The position numbers and the translations under genes are program-made. A DNA stretch of 64,000 bases, taken from contig CAXKVV010000144.1 of the NCBI GenBank assembly GCA_964058805.1, positions 1 through 64,000 on the forward strand, given 5' to 3'. Within the stretch, counting starts at the first letter, position 1. Each line of letters starts with the position of its first letter. Shown piece after piece: positions 1 to 9,020 of the stretch. The DNA comes from Schoenoplectus triqueter. Its lineage: Eukaryota > Streptophyta > Magnoliopsida > Poales > Cyperaceae. The notes below the pieces were generated by a model. The model worked only from the letters and a program-made list of their open reading frames with translations. It had not been told where the DNA came from and searched no databases.

Positions 1-14
1 TTTTATCTCTTGGA

Positions 15-460
15 GTCGACATATCTCTTCATGTTGATGTCGCAGTCTTGGTTATTCTTCAACGAGTGTCAAGATGTTCTTGTTTCAACTAATTGTTCTA
101 AATGTTGCATTACTTGTGCAAAATCACTATGTTGCTCTACACCCCTTATGTGAGCGTATTTAGTCATGAATTACTTGTTCATGGCACTGAATCATTAAGA
201 TGTCACTTCTCTCGGACATCATAATGTTCTTCTTCCTCTAAGTCGACATATCTCTTCACGTTGATGTCGCAGCTTTGGTCATTCTTCAACGAGCGTCAAG
301 ATGTTCTTGTCTCGACATATCTCCTCATATTGCTATCGAAGCCTTAGTTATTCTTCGTCAAGATGTTCTTGTCTCGACTAATCGCTCTAAATATTGCATT
401 ATGTGTGCAAAATCACTATGTTGCTCTACACCCCCTGTGTGAGCGTATTCATTCACCACT
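15..460 (-). repeat. Direct duplication of a module inside the left arm
   Basis: The module running from GTCGACATATCTCTTCA to TGTGAGCGTATT is present at about 15-160 and again at about 240-455. The second copy has an extra internal duplication: two CAAGATGTTCTTGTCTCGAC stretches about 70 bp apart. The opposite arm has a comparable pair at 8,700 and 9,420, but there the two copies are about 710 bp apart, so the module amplified independently in each arm. Confidence 0.7.
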
Positions 461-559
461 AAAATGTAAAAAAAGATTATTACATTTTATTGATTTTTTT
501 TATTATTAAGATAATATATTTTTTATTATCTATATTACAAAGGTGATCATATGTCTATT

Positions 560-1520
560 TTTATTTTTAAACTCCATTTATTTCTATAGAAAATTATTTA
601 CAAAAATAATAGGGAATGGGTTAGCTATTAACTAGAATTTTATTTATATTTTTTGGGATTTTATAATAGCTAAAGTAATAGAATTTTATTTTTATTATTT
701 TTTAAACTCTATTTATTTTTGTAGAAAATCACTTACAAAAATAATAGAAAATAAATTGGCTATGAGTTTATTTGAATTTTTAGAATTTTATAATAGCCAA
801 AGTAATAGAATTTATATTGTTATATTTTTATTATGTTGGAATATTATTTATTTTGTAGAAATTATTTACAAAACAAAGAGATGAATTAGCTATATTATTT
901 TTATTTTGATTTTTAGGATTTATAATAGCTAAAGAAATCATTATCATTATTCCATTCTATTCATGATAGTTTTATTATATTTTTATTGTTTCTATTTATT
1001 ATTTGTAGAAAAATATAAGATTTGTGTTTTATTACTATTATTATTATTACTTGAAAATAGCTACAAAAGATGAAATTTATCATATTCTTTATTATTTTTA
1101 TTATATCTTATTCATCAAAAGTATTCTCATTATTAATATTTCTTTAAGTAGAAAGTAATAACATTTTTTTATTATTATTGTATTTTTATTCAAATTTTAG
1201 AAAATAACCAAAGGGATACAATCTATTTTATTATATGATTTTATTATTATACTATTTATTCTAGAATAAGATGTACTCATTATTTATCATCATGATTATT
1301 TATTTATGTATATTTTTTTTTTTACAGAAAAGATTAACATAATATTTATTCTCTTTTAGAATTAAAGAATAGAGCTAATCTCATTATTTATTATTTGAAT
1401 ATTATTATTGTCATTATTATTTTATGAAAAATCATCAGAAAAATCATCAAAATATATCTAATTATTATTCATGATTTTATTTGAATTTTTGGAATTTTTA
1501 TAATATTTAAAATGACAAGT
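560..1520. repeat. Degenerate AT-rich tandem units of roughly 100-150 bp
   Basis: Words of the form GTAGAAAAT..TTACAAAAATAATAG followed by TTTATAATAGC recur at about 587, 721, 857, 1,006 and 1,147, with weaker copies to about 1,424. Spacing drifts from about 135 to about 100 bp. The opposite arm carries only one such unit (about 8,480-8,600, inverted), so the left arm has expanded it. The interval is extremely A+T-rich and holds no coding sequence. Confidence 0.6.
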
Positions 1521-1535
1521 CAAGCTAAGTCAAAT

Positions 1536-1735
1536 ATATCAATATATGTAATATCTTTTACTTTTAAATTCTTTTAATATAATAATATTTTTAAAACTGA
1601 AATATTATTATGTAGAAAAATAATATGAAAAATAAAGAAATTTTAGAAACAAATTTGAGTTAATTTGGAGTTTAGGACCATTTTCAAATGATTTATTTAC
1701 TCTATACTATTAATATTCTGTTATTAATTGATTAA
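1536..1735. other. AT-rich spacer, no gene
   Basis: This is low-complexity A/T sequence at the inner edge of the left arm. A CTTTTAAATT word near 1,563 may be the last trace of homology with the opposite arm (inverted, about 8,415-8,430). Nothing else is recognised. Confidence 0.5.
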
Positions 1736-2200
1736 TGGGCTTAATCTGGGCCTTTCGATTTGTATTGAGATTAGCACGACTCCCTTATTTAACTTTCATA
1801 CTCATTTGGGCCGCCAGATTAAATTAAGATTTGTGCCGAATGGATCAAAGGCCCAGATTAATTCATACTTTAATTTTCTAAATGCCCGATAGCCTAGCTC
1901 CCTTGGATTTGTCTCAATATTCGTGCGACTCTTTGAGATTTGTGTGGAGAGCGTCTCCTTCTGTCTCTCTCCCCCGTGCTTTGAGATGCGCACTGGATAG
2001 GCGATCTTGGTGCTCCGGCGGCCTGATCGGAGATCGGCTATTGCCTGTAGCATCGCCTTGATATGAAGAGCTAGTCTGTACCCTTCGATCATACATCGGT
2101 GCGGTGGATCGTCGGTGCCACCATGATCAATAGACTGACTCGTACCGTTTTGGTACTGAACTCATTCCCGATTGAATTAAGTCGATTCGATATCAATTTC
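1736..2200. other. Gene-free interval with a direct repeat whose core is flipped
   Basis: The interval contains TGGGCY-type words near 1,736, 1,749, 1,807 and 1,852, which are common in plant promoters. Two related 26-bp segments lie at 1,757-1,782 and 1,906-1,931. They share GATTTGT at the start and CGACTC at the end, but carry ATTGAG versus CTCAAT in the middle. A short hairpin GTACC-gtttt-GGTAC lies at 2,142-2,156. Minus-strand frames here are short and resemble no family I know. Confidence 0.4.
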
Positions 2201-2880
2201 TAGCGTTTCTTGATTTGTCTATGCAATTCTAAACCTCAATTAACATCATTGATGATTCACTTATTGTAATTATCTATATTCCTTCTTGACTCATTACGGG
2301 ATGATGACTCATGGTTGGTACCGATCGGCAATTCAATACTATACTCTATATTTCCAGTCAATTGCCAAGAATTGCTTGATCTTGTTGATATAAAACTCAT
2401 CGCCTATGTAATGCATTTCAGCTAAAGCATATAGCTTGATCAATTGGGGCGTTTACAAGTGCTTTTGCATTACTGGTTTTGAGTTCCAGCGATTAGGTCC
2501 AGAATTTCCATCAATTACTTGATTAGAAATTGAATTCTTGGAACAACTGCTTGGAAACATAGTGACTAAGAGGTCAGTGACCTTCGATTAGTCCATCATC
2601 CATGATTAGTGCTAGGAGATTATATAATCTTCGACTAGCTTTTTTGGCAAATCGATTTAGTCCCTTTAATCATTCAATTAATCAAGAAAGAAGCAAGAAA
2701 GTAGAATAGAAAGGATCTAGATAGCAAGGCGACAGCTTAAAGAAGAGATTCAATCAAGAAAGTTGAGAAATTCAATTGAATTGAAAAGAAAATTTGCGGA
2801 AATGCAAGTAACAGTACTAAGAGTTCTTAAATTACTCAACATTGAACACAATTACAACTCAAACTCTTTACTTACAATGA
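2200..2880. other. No recognisable gene
   Basis: This is mixed-composition sequence with no convincing coding frame. It could be intron or body of a minus-strand transcript starting near 3,070. That would make it an internal part of an old retroelement or other transcription unit, but no gag, pol, tRNA primer-binding or LTR boundary could be identified. Confidence 0.35.
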
Positions 2881-2890
2881 GTACACTCAC

Positions 2891-3103
2891 CTTTCCTTCT
2901 TCTCTGTAGCTCTGAGCTCTTGAATTGATTGTTAATGGTGGAAAAGGGTGACTGTTTGCCAAGTTCTCAACACTTGTTGAGATCAATTGGCCTTCTAGCT
3001 TCTCACTTGCTCTCTAAGCCTCTCAGGTGATCTTACAGGAGTTGTAAAGATTGTGTAAATGCTGGTTGTTCTTGTTTCTATCCACTGGTTGATGGTTTAT
3101 ATA
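2891..3103 (-). promoter_or_regulatory. Candidate minus-strand TATA promoter and 5' exon with splice donor
   Basis: On the minus strand a TATATAAA box lies at 3,103-3,096. About 210 nt downstream, AAAG|GTGAGTG forms a strong splice-donor match (boundary near 2,891/2,890). The intervening sequence is C/A-rich, has no long coding frame and looks like a 5' untranslated exon. This arrangement suits a plant gene or a retroelement LTR/leader. It is motif reading only; transcription is not shown. Confidence 0.3.
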
Positions 3104-3197
3104 GAAATCCATTGGTTTGACCGATTTTGACCACCCCAATCCAATTGCACATGGTGTATTATATCCATCACTCCAATTGCTTCCTTGTATGCCTTAT

Positions 3198-3255
3198 GGT
3201 TCACTGAACCGAGTCTCCATTGCCTGGCTCAGGTGTAACTGCCTCTAGGCAGTTA
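3198..3255. promoter_or_regulatory. Two perfect palindromes between the divergent promoter candidates
   Basis: GGTTCA-c-TGAACC (3,198-3,210) and TAACTGCC-tcta-GGCAGTTA (3,236-3,255) lie close together between the minus TATA (3,096-3,103) and the plus TATA (3,354-3,360). Their dyad symmetry and location would suit binding of dimeric regulators, or they may simply be part of the hairpin-rich character of this locus. No known binding protein is assigned. Confidence 0.35.
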
Positions 3256-3353
3256 TAATTTCATTTTATTCACTGATTTGCCACTAAATGGTTCTCACAC
3301 GTATTCAAACTCTTCTAGCCCCTTCTGGATCCTTCTAGGCACTTCACCATGCC

Positions 3354-3360
3354 TATATAA
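3354..3360 (+). promoter_or_regulatory. Candidate plus-strand TATA box
   Basis: TATATAA at 3,354-3,360 lies in the CCTATATAAGC context typical of plant core promoters. It is followed by pyrimidine-rich sequence and a donor site 155 bp later. It forms a divergent pair with the minus-strand TATA about 255 bp away. Confidence 0.35.
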
Positions 3361-3384
3361 GCTATCCATACTCCCTCTTAACTT

Positions 3385-3515
3385 CATTTTACAGAATTGA
3401 TCTCAATTCACATCTTCTCCTCCATTACAAGCTATAATCAAGTTTCAAACTTTCATCTCGGTTCCTTGCTTGTTTCTTCTATCTCAAGGCTTCAACATCA
3501 TCAATTCAGTGTCAG
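3385..3515 (+). other. Possible 5' untranslated exon ending at a GT donor
   Basis: The sequence downstream of the TATA box is C/T-rich and free of long reading frames. It ends in GTCAG|GTAACT at 3,515/3,516, a good plant 5' splice site. The next acceptor candidates are TTCAG at 3,826-3,830 and TCTAG at 3,861-3,865. The exon boundaries are inferred from motifs alone, and the start is an approximate transcription start about 25-30 bp after the TATA box. Confidence 0.25.
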
Positions 3516-3851
3516 GTAACTCTTTGTGCTCTTACCTAGTCGATTTGCAAGCTTCATCATAGTGTTTGATCAACTCACCTCTAGACCGAGTTGTGAGTTG
3601 ATGCAACTCTTACATCCAGCACTCAACTCCTCTCAATTCTTACTCTAACACCATCGCCTGAGGTTCTAGAAGCTCTCCCAGCCATCAATTGCAAGTTCCA
3701 AGTTTTGACCCGAGATATTACTCCTTGCTATTTCTTTCTCTGTGCTTTATCAATTTAAAATCTAACTATATGCACATGCTCTCCTTTGTATGCTGTAGCT
3801 GAGGCTAGAAGCAATTGATTTGAAGTTCAGCCTTTTACTCGATCTCCATTG

Positions 3852-3999
3852 ATGATGCCTTCTAGTTCTTCTGTCGTCGAGAGGAAGAAGAAGAGAAGAG
3901 GGAGAAGGGAGGGAACGATCCCCTCGGCGCCTGCGCCAGGTGCACATGAGCCAAGACAAAGAAGAAGGAGGGTGCAGAGACGGGAGCCGCATGAACCAG
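3852..3999 (+). CDS. Short Arg/Lys-rich open exon of unknown function (possible first coding exon)
   Basis: I do not recognise this product. From ATG-ATG at 3,852 the frame encodes about 49 residues beginning MMPSSSSVVERKKKRRG, with further basic runs and a Pro/Ala stretch. At 3,999/4,000 the sequence CCAG|GTACAT makes a plausible splice donor; without splicing the frame runs on to a stop near 4,040. Acceptors lie just upstream (3,830 or 3,865; the latter would remove this ATG pair). The codons are G+C-richer than the flanking A/T-rich sequence, which fits a real or captured exon. The basic composition could be a nuclear-localisation or nucleic-acid-binding segment, for example the start of a retroelement gag-like protein or a gene fragment carried by a transposon. 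No downstream coding exon was found, so it is either truncated, a fragment or spurious. Confidence 0.25.
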
Positions 4000-4269
4000 G
4001 TACATATTCTCTTTTACTCTTATTTTTAAATCTCAGCTAGTATTATTGTGTAGACTTGGTTCTTTGTGCCTTAGACTCATAAGTCTGACTAGTAGGTCCC
4101 ACCTGTAAGTTTTCTATTCTTAGGCTCACAGGTGTCGTTAGCAACTAATTAGTGCATGATTAGGATTAATTGAACTGATCTGTCATGATCTGATTGGCTT
4201 GTTATCCTAATCCCCTTCCCTTTATCTCTGATTACTCACTAATTACTGCTGGGGTGGCCTTATGGTATG
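4000..4269 (+). other. Intron-like interval, no gene
   Basis: This T-rich sequence follows the donor at 4,000. It contains a GTAGGTCCCACCTGTAAG word near 4,094, related to the GTGGGNCCCACCTGTCAG words found further downstream. No coding frame is supported. Confidence 0.3.
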
Positions 4270-4497
4270 GTGCCATGTGGCACAGATCTGGGTGAGGTGG
4301 TCTCCTCTGGCTGCGCCATATGGCACAGGTGTACTGAAGTGGCTTGCTGTGGTTGTGCCATGTGGCATAGGGTGGGGTGAGGTGGATCACTGGCTGACTG
4401 CCACGTGGCACTAAGGTGGGGCCCACCTGTCAGTGACTTGTGCCAGGGTGGGGCCCACTTGCTGACATGGCCCAATGAGAGGCTGCCACGTGGCACA
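4270..4497. repeat. 43-bp minisatellite, each unit centred on a palindromic CANNTG box
   Basis: TGCCAYRTGGCA-type palindromes start at 4,270, 4,313, 4,355, 4,398 and 4,484, that is at 43, 42, 43 and 2x43 bp. A degenerate unit (GTGCCAGGG) fills the expected slot at 4,441. The centres are CATG, CATA/TATG, CATG, CACGTG and CACGTG, so the box changes while dyad symmetry is largely kept. CCACGTGGCA is the plant G-box core recognised by bZIP/bHLH factors (family knowledge); whether it acts as an enhancer here is inference. Reading frames over this interval come from the repeat, whose period is not a multiple of three. Confidence 0.75.
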
Positions 4498-4925
4498 CCC
4501 TCTCTCTTCACTTATTTTATACCTTTTGTGTTTCTTGCACCCAGTTTGTACCCAGAGCTGCTATCATCTCCAAATTGTACCCAGAGTTGCCTTGATCAAA
4601 TCTCAGCCTTTGATTAATCCATTTATTCTGCTTTTATCTTCCCTGAATTTATCTTAATAGCTTCACTTATCCAAAAATCATGAAAATTTCAGCAAAAATC
4701 CCTAAAATCATGATGATCACCCCTATAATTTTTTATTCTATTTTTACCCCTGTCTCTCTGAATTAAAAATTCTTTTGTCAAAGAAACCCTATTATTTCTT
4801 CTGAATTAATCCCAGATTTCATTTGTAGCTCAGTGTCTCTGCCAATTATCTCTCTCTTGCAGAAACCACCCTAACTAAATACCAATTAGACTTATATTGA
4901 TATTCATTATGGTTTGATCTGATCA
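4498..4925. other. No recognisable gene
   Basis: The interval is C/T-rich near 4,498-4,620, with a short duplicated TACCCAGAG word (4,549 and 4,578). It is AT-rich from about 4,630 to 4,860. Nothing else is identifiable. Confidence 0.4.
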
Positions 4926-4950
4926 ACAGTTGATTATATGTCAACAGTTG

Positions 4951-5140
4951 ATACAAATCTAGACTTGATCAGATGGTTGCTCCCAGCTTTGGCACCTGAT
5001 CAGTCTTGTGAAATTGACTTTCAGTCCCTTAACATGAGGGTGACTTGGTCAAAGAACTGACTACTTATCAATAATTGACACAAATCAAAGCATGGTTAGG
5101 TGATTGCTCACAGCTTTGGCACCAGGTCAGCCTTGAAAGC
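4951..5140 (+). repeat. Diverged direct duplication, about 125 bp period
   Basis: A segment containing TTGATACAAATC and CCAGCTTTGGCACC at about 4,951-5,016 recurs with substitutions at about 5,076-5,140 (TTGACACAAATC and ACAGCTTTGGCACC). It is an old tandem duplication with no coding content. Confidence 0.6.
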
Positions 5141-5306
5141 AAAATCACATTTGAAATTTCTCATGACTAGTTGCATCAAAATACTAGCTTGGCATTGACA
5201 TCATTTCATGTGGTACAGGGATTGTACTGCTTCAGCTCCTTTCTAGGGTTTGCTCCAAGGGCAGATTCTTAGGGTTTAACTCTGACTCCCTTGATAGTTG
5301 GTCACT

Positions 5307-5455
5307 GAGGTGTGGGGCCCACCTGTCAGTGAAAATGGTCACATGGATGACCCATCAGATAGGCTAGGTTTATGTTGTTAGAGCCGTCTACAAGGGACTG
5401 CCAGGTGGGTCCCACTTGTCAGAAAAAGTGTAATCATATGGCTGACCCATCAGGA
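5307..5455 (+). repeat. Direct duplication carrying GGGNCCCAC...TGTCAG and GACCCATCAG
   Basis: GTGGGGCCCACCTGTCAG...ATGACCCATCAG (5,310-5,361) and GTGGGTCCCACTTGTCAG...CTGACCCATCAG (about 5,406-5,453) are about 93 bp apart. The GTGGGNCCCACCTGTCAG word is frequent in grass non-coding DNA, and its centre is palindromic. It contributes to the grass-like impression. Confidence 0.6.
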
Positions 5456-5496
5456 GATTTTCTCTCTCTGAAATCTCCCGAGGGTCAGCCACCTCG
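5453..5496. other. Two adjacent stem-loops
   Basis: GGAGATTT-(10 nt CT-rich loop)-AAATCTCC forms an 8-bp stem at 5,453-5,478. It is followed directly by CGAGG-(8 nt)-CCTCG at 5,479-5,496. On the minus strand the following sequence contains a TATAAAT word (about 5,526-5,520), so the pair may lie in a 5' leader. No terminator function is claimed. Confidence 0.5.
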
Positions 5497-5550
5497 AATG
5501 AGTAGGAGGTGGTGGAGTATTTATATCCTTGTCTCTCACCCTGATAAATC

Positions 5551-5722
5551 CTTGTGGGACTAATGGATTTGTTCCGGGGTTAGGCAGCGACCTCTTCTGA
5601 TCGGTGGGCCCTCTCTCTCTTTCTTGTTTTCTCTTCTTCCCCTTCTTATGATCTATTATTAATCATTGATTTTATTTTCATTTATTCGGCTACTCATCCT
5701 TGAAATTTTTCAAGGGTAAACA
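5551..5722 (+). repeat. Left inverted arm of the nested satellite-bearing fold-back
   Basis: The arm runs from CTTGTGGGAC through GGCAGCGACCTCTTC to CAAGGGTAAACA (ending at 5,722). It is the reverse complement of 8,219-8,390, with substitutions and small indels. The best-kept pieces are TGTTTACCCTTGAAAAAT, AATCATAAGAAG-like, and GAAGA(A/G)GTCGCTGCC. The arm ends immediately before the first 182-bp satellite monomer. Confidence 0.8.
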
Positions 5723-6991
5723 AAGTGTTAATTGGACAATCTTACAATAGGCATAATTAGGAGTAAATTTATTAATTTGCATGAAATTTTGAGTATTTAT
5801 TCAGCGAAAAATAAAAAAAAAATTAAACAACTTCTTTAAACAGCTTTTTAATGCATCTTACTTAATTTTTACGCAAAATTAGTGTCGTTCAACGTTCATA
5901 TCGATGTGTTAATCGGATAATCTTCTAATAGGCATAATTAGGAGTATTTGTATTAATTTTCACGAAATTATGTGTAGTTATGAGGTAAAAAATGTTAAAA
6001 AACTTAAACAACTCGTTTGAACAGCAGTTTCTAATATATCTTACTTATATTTTATGAAAAATTAGTATCGTCGGATATTCATTTCGAAGTGTTAATTGGA
6101 CAACCTCATAATAGGAATAATTAGGAGTAATTATATTAATTTTAACGAAATTATGAGTAGATAGGCGGCCAAAAATTTTGAAAATCTCAAACAACTTGTT
6201 TAAACAGCAGCTTTTTACGCATATTCCATATGTTTTGTGCAAAATTAGCATCATAGAATGTTCGTATCGATGTTTTAATTGGAAAAACTTATAATAGGCA
6301 TAATTAAGAGTGATTATATTCATTTGCATGAAATTATTTGTAGTTATGCGGCCTAAAGTTTTGAAAAACTGAAATAACTTGTTTAAACAGTAGTTTCTAA
6401 TGTATTTTACTTATGTTTTATGAAATCTTTGTGTCGTAGGATATTCATATCGAAGTGTTAATTGAACAATCTTACAATAAGCATAATTAAGAGTAATTAC
6501 ATTAATTTTCACAAAATGATGGGTATTTATGCGGCCAAAAATTTTAAAAAAGTCGAACAACTTGTTTAAATAGCAGTTTTAATGCATCTTACTTATGTTT
6601 TGCACAAAATAAGCATCATAGAAAATTCATATCGATGTTTTAATTCGATAGTATTATAATTTTCATAATTAGAAGTAATTATATTAATTTGCATGAAATT
6701 ATATGCAGTTATGCGGAATAAATATTGTAAAAGCTCAATCAATATGTTTAAACAACTGTTTTTAATGCATCTTGCTTATGTTTTGTGCAAAATTAATGTC
6801 GTAGAATATTCATATCGATGTTTTTATTGGATAATCTCCTAATAGGTATAATTATGGATAATTATATTATTTTTTACGAAATTATATATAGTAATGGACA
6901 ATTACCTTAAACAACTTGGTTAAAAAGTTGTTTGTAATGTATCTTACTTTTGTTTTACGAAAATTTAGTCTCGTAGGATATTAATATCGAA
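5723..6991 (+). repeat. First seven-monomer higher-order repeat of an AT-rich about 182-bp satellite
   Basis: Monomers begin with GTGTTAATTGG-like words at 5,725, 5,906, 6,089, 6,272, 6,455, 6,637 and 6,820. The spacings are 181, 183, 183, 183, 182 and 183; the last monomer is shortened to 172. Recurring internal words are CATAATTAGGAGTAA, GAAATTATG, AAACAACTTGTTTAAACAGC, AATGCATCTTACTTATG and GTCGTAGAATATTCATATCG. Monomers differ clearly from one another, but each matches the monomer about 1,267 bp downstream, the hallmark of a higher-order repeat. The length class resembles plant centromeric satellites, but I cannot assign it to a named family. Confidence 0.9.
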
Positions 6992-8218
6992 GTGTTAATT
7001 GGACAATCTTACAATAGGCATAATTAGGAGTAAATTTATTAATTTACACGAAATTTTGAGTATTTATTCAGCCAAAAATTAAAAAAAATTAAACAACTTC
7101 TTTAAACAGCTTTTTAATGCATCTTACTTAATTTTTACGCAAAATTAGTGTCGTTCAACGTTCATATCGATGTGTTAATCGGATAATCTTCTAATAGGCA
7201 TAGTTATGAGTATTTGTATTAATTTTTACGAAATTATGTGTAGTTATGAGGTAAAAAATGTTAAAAAACTTAAACAACTCATTTGAACAACAGTTTCTAA
7301 TATATCTTACTTATAATTTATGAAAAAATAGTATCGTCGGATATTCATTTCGAAGTGTTAATTGGACAACCTCATAATAGGCATAATTAGGAATAATTAT
7401 ATTAATTTTAATGAAATTATGAGTAGCTAGGCGGCCAAAAATTTTGAAAATCTCAAACAACTTGTTTAAACAACAGTTTTTAACACATATTCCATATGTT
7501 TTGTGCAAAATTAGCATCATAGAATGTTCGTATCGAAGTTTTAATTGGAAAAACTTATAATAGGCATAATTAAGAGTGATTATATTAATTTGCACGAAAT
7601 TATTTGTAGTTATGCGGCCTAAAAATTTGAAAAACTGAAATAACTTGTTTAAACAGTAGTTTCTAATGTATTTTACTTATGTTTTATGAAATCTTTGTGT
7701 CGTAGGATATTCATATCGAAGTGTTAATTAGACAATCTTACAATAGACATAATTAAGAGTAGTTACATTAATTTTCACAAAATGATGGGTATTTATGCGG
7801 CCAAAAATTTTAAAAAAGTCGAACAACTTGTTTAAATAGCAGTTTTTAATGCATCTTACTTATGTTTTGTGTAAAATAAGCATCATAGAATATTCATATC
7901 GATGTTTTAATTCGATAGTATTATAATTTGCATAATTAGGAGTAATTATATTAATTTGTATGAAATTATATGCAGTTATGCAAAATAAATATTTTAAAAG
8001 CTCAATCAACATGTTTAAACAGCTGTTTTTAATGCATCTTACTTATGTTTTGTGCAAAATTAGTGTCGTAGAATATTCATATCGATATTTTAATTGGATA
8101 ATCTCCTAATAGGTATAATTATGGGTAATTATATTAATTTTTATGAAATGATATGTAGTTATGGACAATTACCTTAAACAACTTGGTTAAACAGCAGTTT
8201 GTAATGTATCTTACTTAT
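6992..8218 (+). repeat. Second copy of the seven-monomer higher-order repeat
   Basis: Monomer starts at 6,992, 7,172, 7,355, 7,538, 7,721, 7,904 and 8,087 lie 1,266-1,267 bp after their counterparts. The unusual first-monomer words (TTTATTCAGC, GTTCAACGTTCATATCG) and last-monomer words (GACAATTACCTTAAAC) recur in order. The array stops at 8,218, within the seventh monomer, exactly where the right inverted arm begins. The near-identical 94-residue minus-strand frames at 6,045-6,329 and 7,311-7,595 are by-products of this duplication. Confidence 0.9.
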
Positions 8219-8390
8219 TGTTTACCCTTGAAAAATCTCAAGGATTAAACAACTGAATAATTAAGAATGAAAATCAATTATCAATAATAAATCATAAGAA
8301 GAGGAAATAAAAGAGCTAGGAAGAGAGGGACCACCAGCCAGAAGAAGTCGCTGCCGAATTCCGAAGCAACCCTATTTGTCCCAAAATGAC
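8219..8390 (-). repeat. Right inverted arm of the nested satellite-bearing fold-back
   Basis: This is the reverse-complement partner of 5,551-5,722, starting TGTTTACCCTTG at 8,219 and passing GAAGAAGTCGCTGCC near 8,341-8,355. Outward homology fades after TTTGTCCCAAAATGAC. The two arms enclose 2.5 kb that is entirely satellite, with no transposase frame between them. Confidence 0.8.
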
Positions 8391-8455
8391 ATTGTTTGCT
8401 TTTTTCCTGTACTGAAACAATTTAAAAGCAAAATGACATTGTTTGCTTTTTCCTA
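8384..8455 (+). repeat. Short tandem duplication with ATGACATTGTTTGCTTTTT
   Basis: AAAATGACATTGTTTGC followed by a T run and CCT occurs at about 8,384-8,409 and again at about 8,430-8,455, 46 bp apart. It lies between the nested arm and the outer right arm. Confidence 0.7.
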
Positions 8456-9020
8456 TTTGACCAATTTTTGACTTGCTATTTTGACTATTATAAAAATCCA
8501 AAAAATTCAAATAAAATTCTGAATAATAGCCAACTATTTTTCTATTATTTTTGTAAGTAATTTTCTACAAAAATAAAGAGAGTTAAAAATAAAAATAAAA
8601 TCACCTTTGTTATTGAGATAATAATAAAGGATATTATCTTGTTAATAAAATCAATAATAAATGCAATAATTCTTTCGCATTTTAGGGGTGATTAAAAGAA
8701 CTCACACAAGAGGTGTAGAGCAACAGAGTATTTTTACACAAGTAATGTAACACTCAGAATAGTCAGTTAGTAACAATTAGGACAAGAACATCCTAACACC
8801 TGCCAAGAAGACAATTGAGATAGCTACATCAACACTACGAGTGTGCTGACTTCAAAAGGAGAACATTATGATGTCTGAAGAGGTGACATCACGATGACTG
8901 AAATTGATGATCCATTGATCATTAATACACTGACTATCTTCTAGGATTAGTAGTGTACAGATGAGGGATGAGGAGTATCTTTTGCAAAAAGACAATGATG
9001 CCCTTACATAAGGAATCGTT

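Larger units (their letters stand above)
1..1535 (-). repeat. Left arm of a large modular inverted repeat (fold-back/MULE-like element)
   Basis: Read on the minus strand this segment aligns with 8,450-9,640 on the plus strand. The shared blocks are the GGTGTAGAGCAACA-like word, the TTTTGCACAAGTAATGCA word (left about 104-121 and 400-417; right 9,446-9,463), the GAACATTATGATGTC word, the CATGAACAAGTAATTCATGA word, and, at the inner end, a TTGACTT...TATTATAAAAAT block (left near 1,480-1,535; right 8,453-8,510). Arm order is conserved but module copy number differs, as in fold-back transposons whose long termini contain subrepeats. The arm continues beyond the window edge, so the terminus and any target-site duplication cannot be seen. 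No transposase is visible. The class name is inference; the inverted homology is read directly. Confidence 0.75.

Noticed and set aside
1802..2096. Minus-strand frames of 96 and 60 codons
   Set aside because: They overlap each other in different frames, have no family resemblance, and have no promoter or splice context.
3762..3992. Minus-strand 76-codon frame
   Set aside because: It is the shadow of the basic plus-strand exon at 3,852-3,999; Arg/Ser-rich translation comes from the same A/G-rich sequence.
4232..4657. Short frames on both strands over the G-box minisatellite
   Set aside because: They repeat a CHMAQ-like motif because of the 43-bp repeat and shift frame with each unit.
6045..7595. 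Two near-identical 94-residue minus-strand frames (6,045-6,329 and 7,311-7,595)
   Set aside because: They are one 1,266-bp higher-order unit apart and lie wholly within the 182-bp satellite; similarity reflects duplication of non-coding DNA.
8316..8510. 64-codon minus-strand frame
   Set aside because: It crosses the boundary between the nested arm, a short tandem duplication and the outer arm, so it is a chance frame over unrelated repeats.
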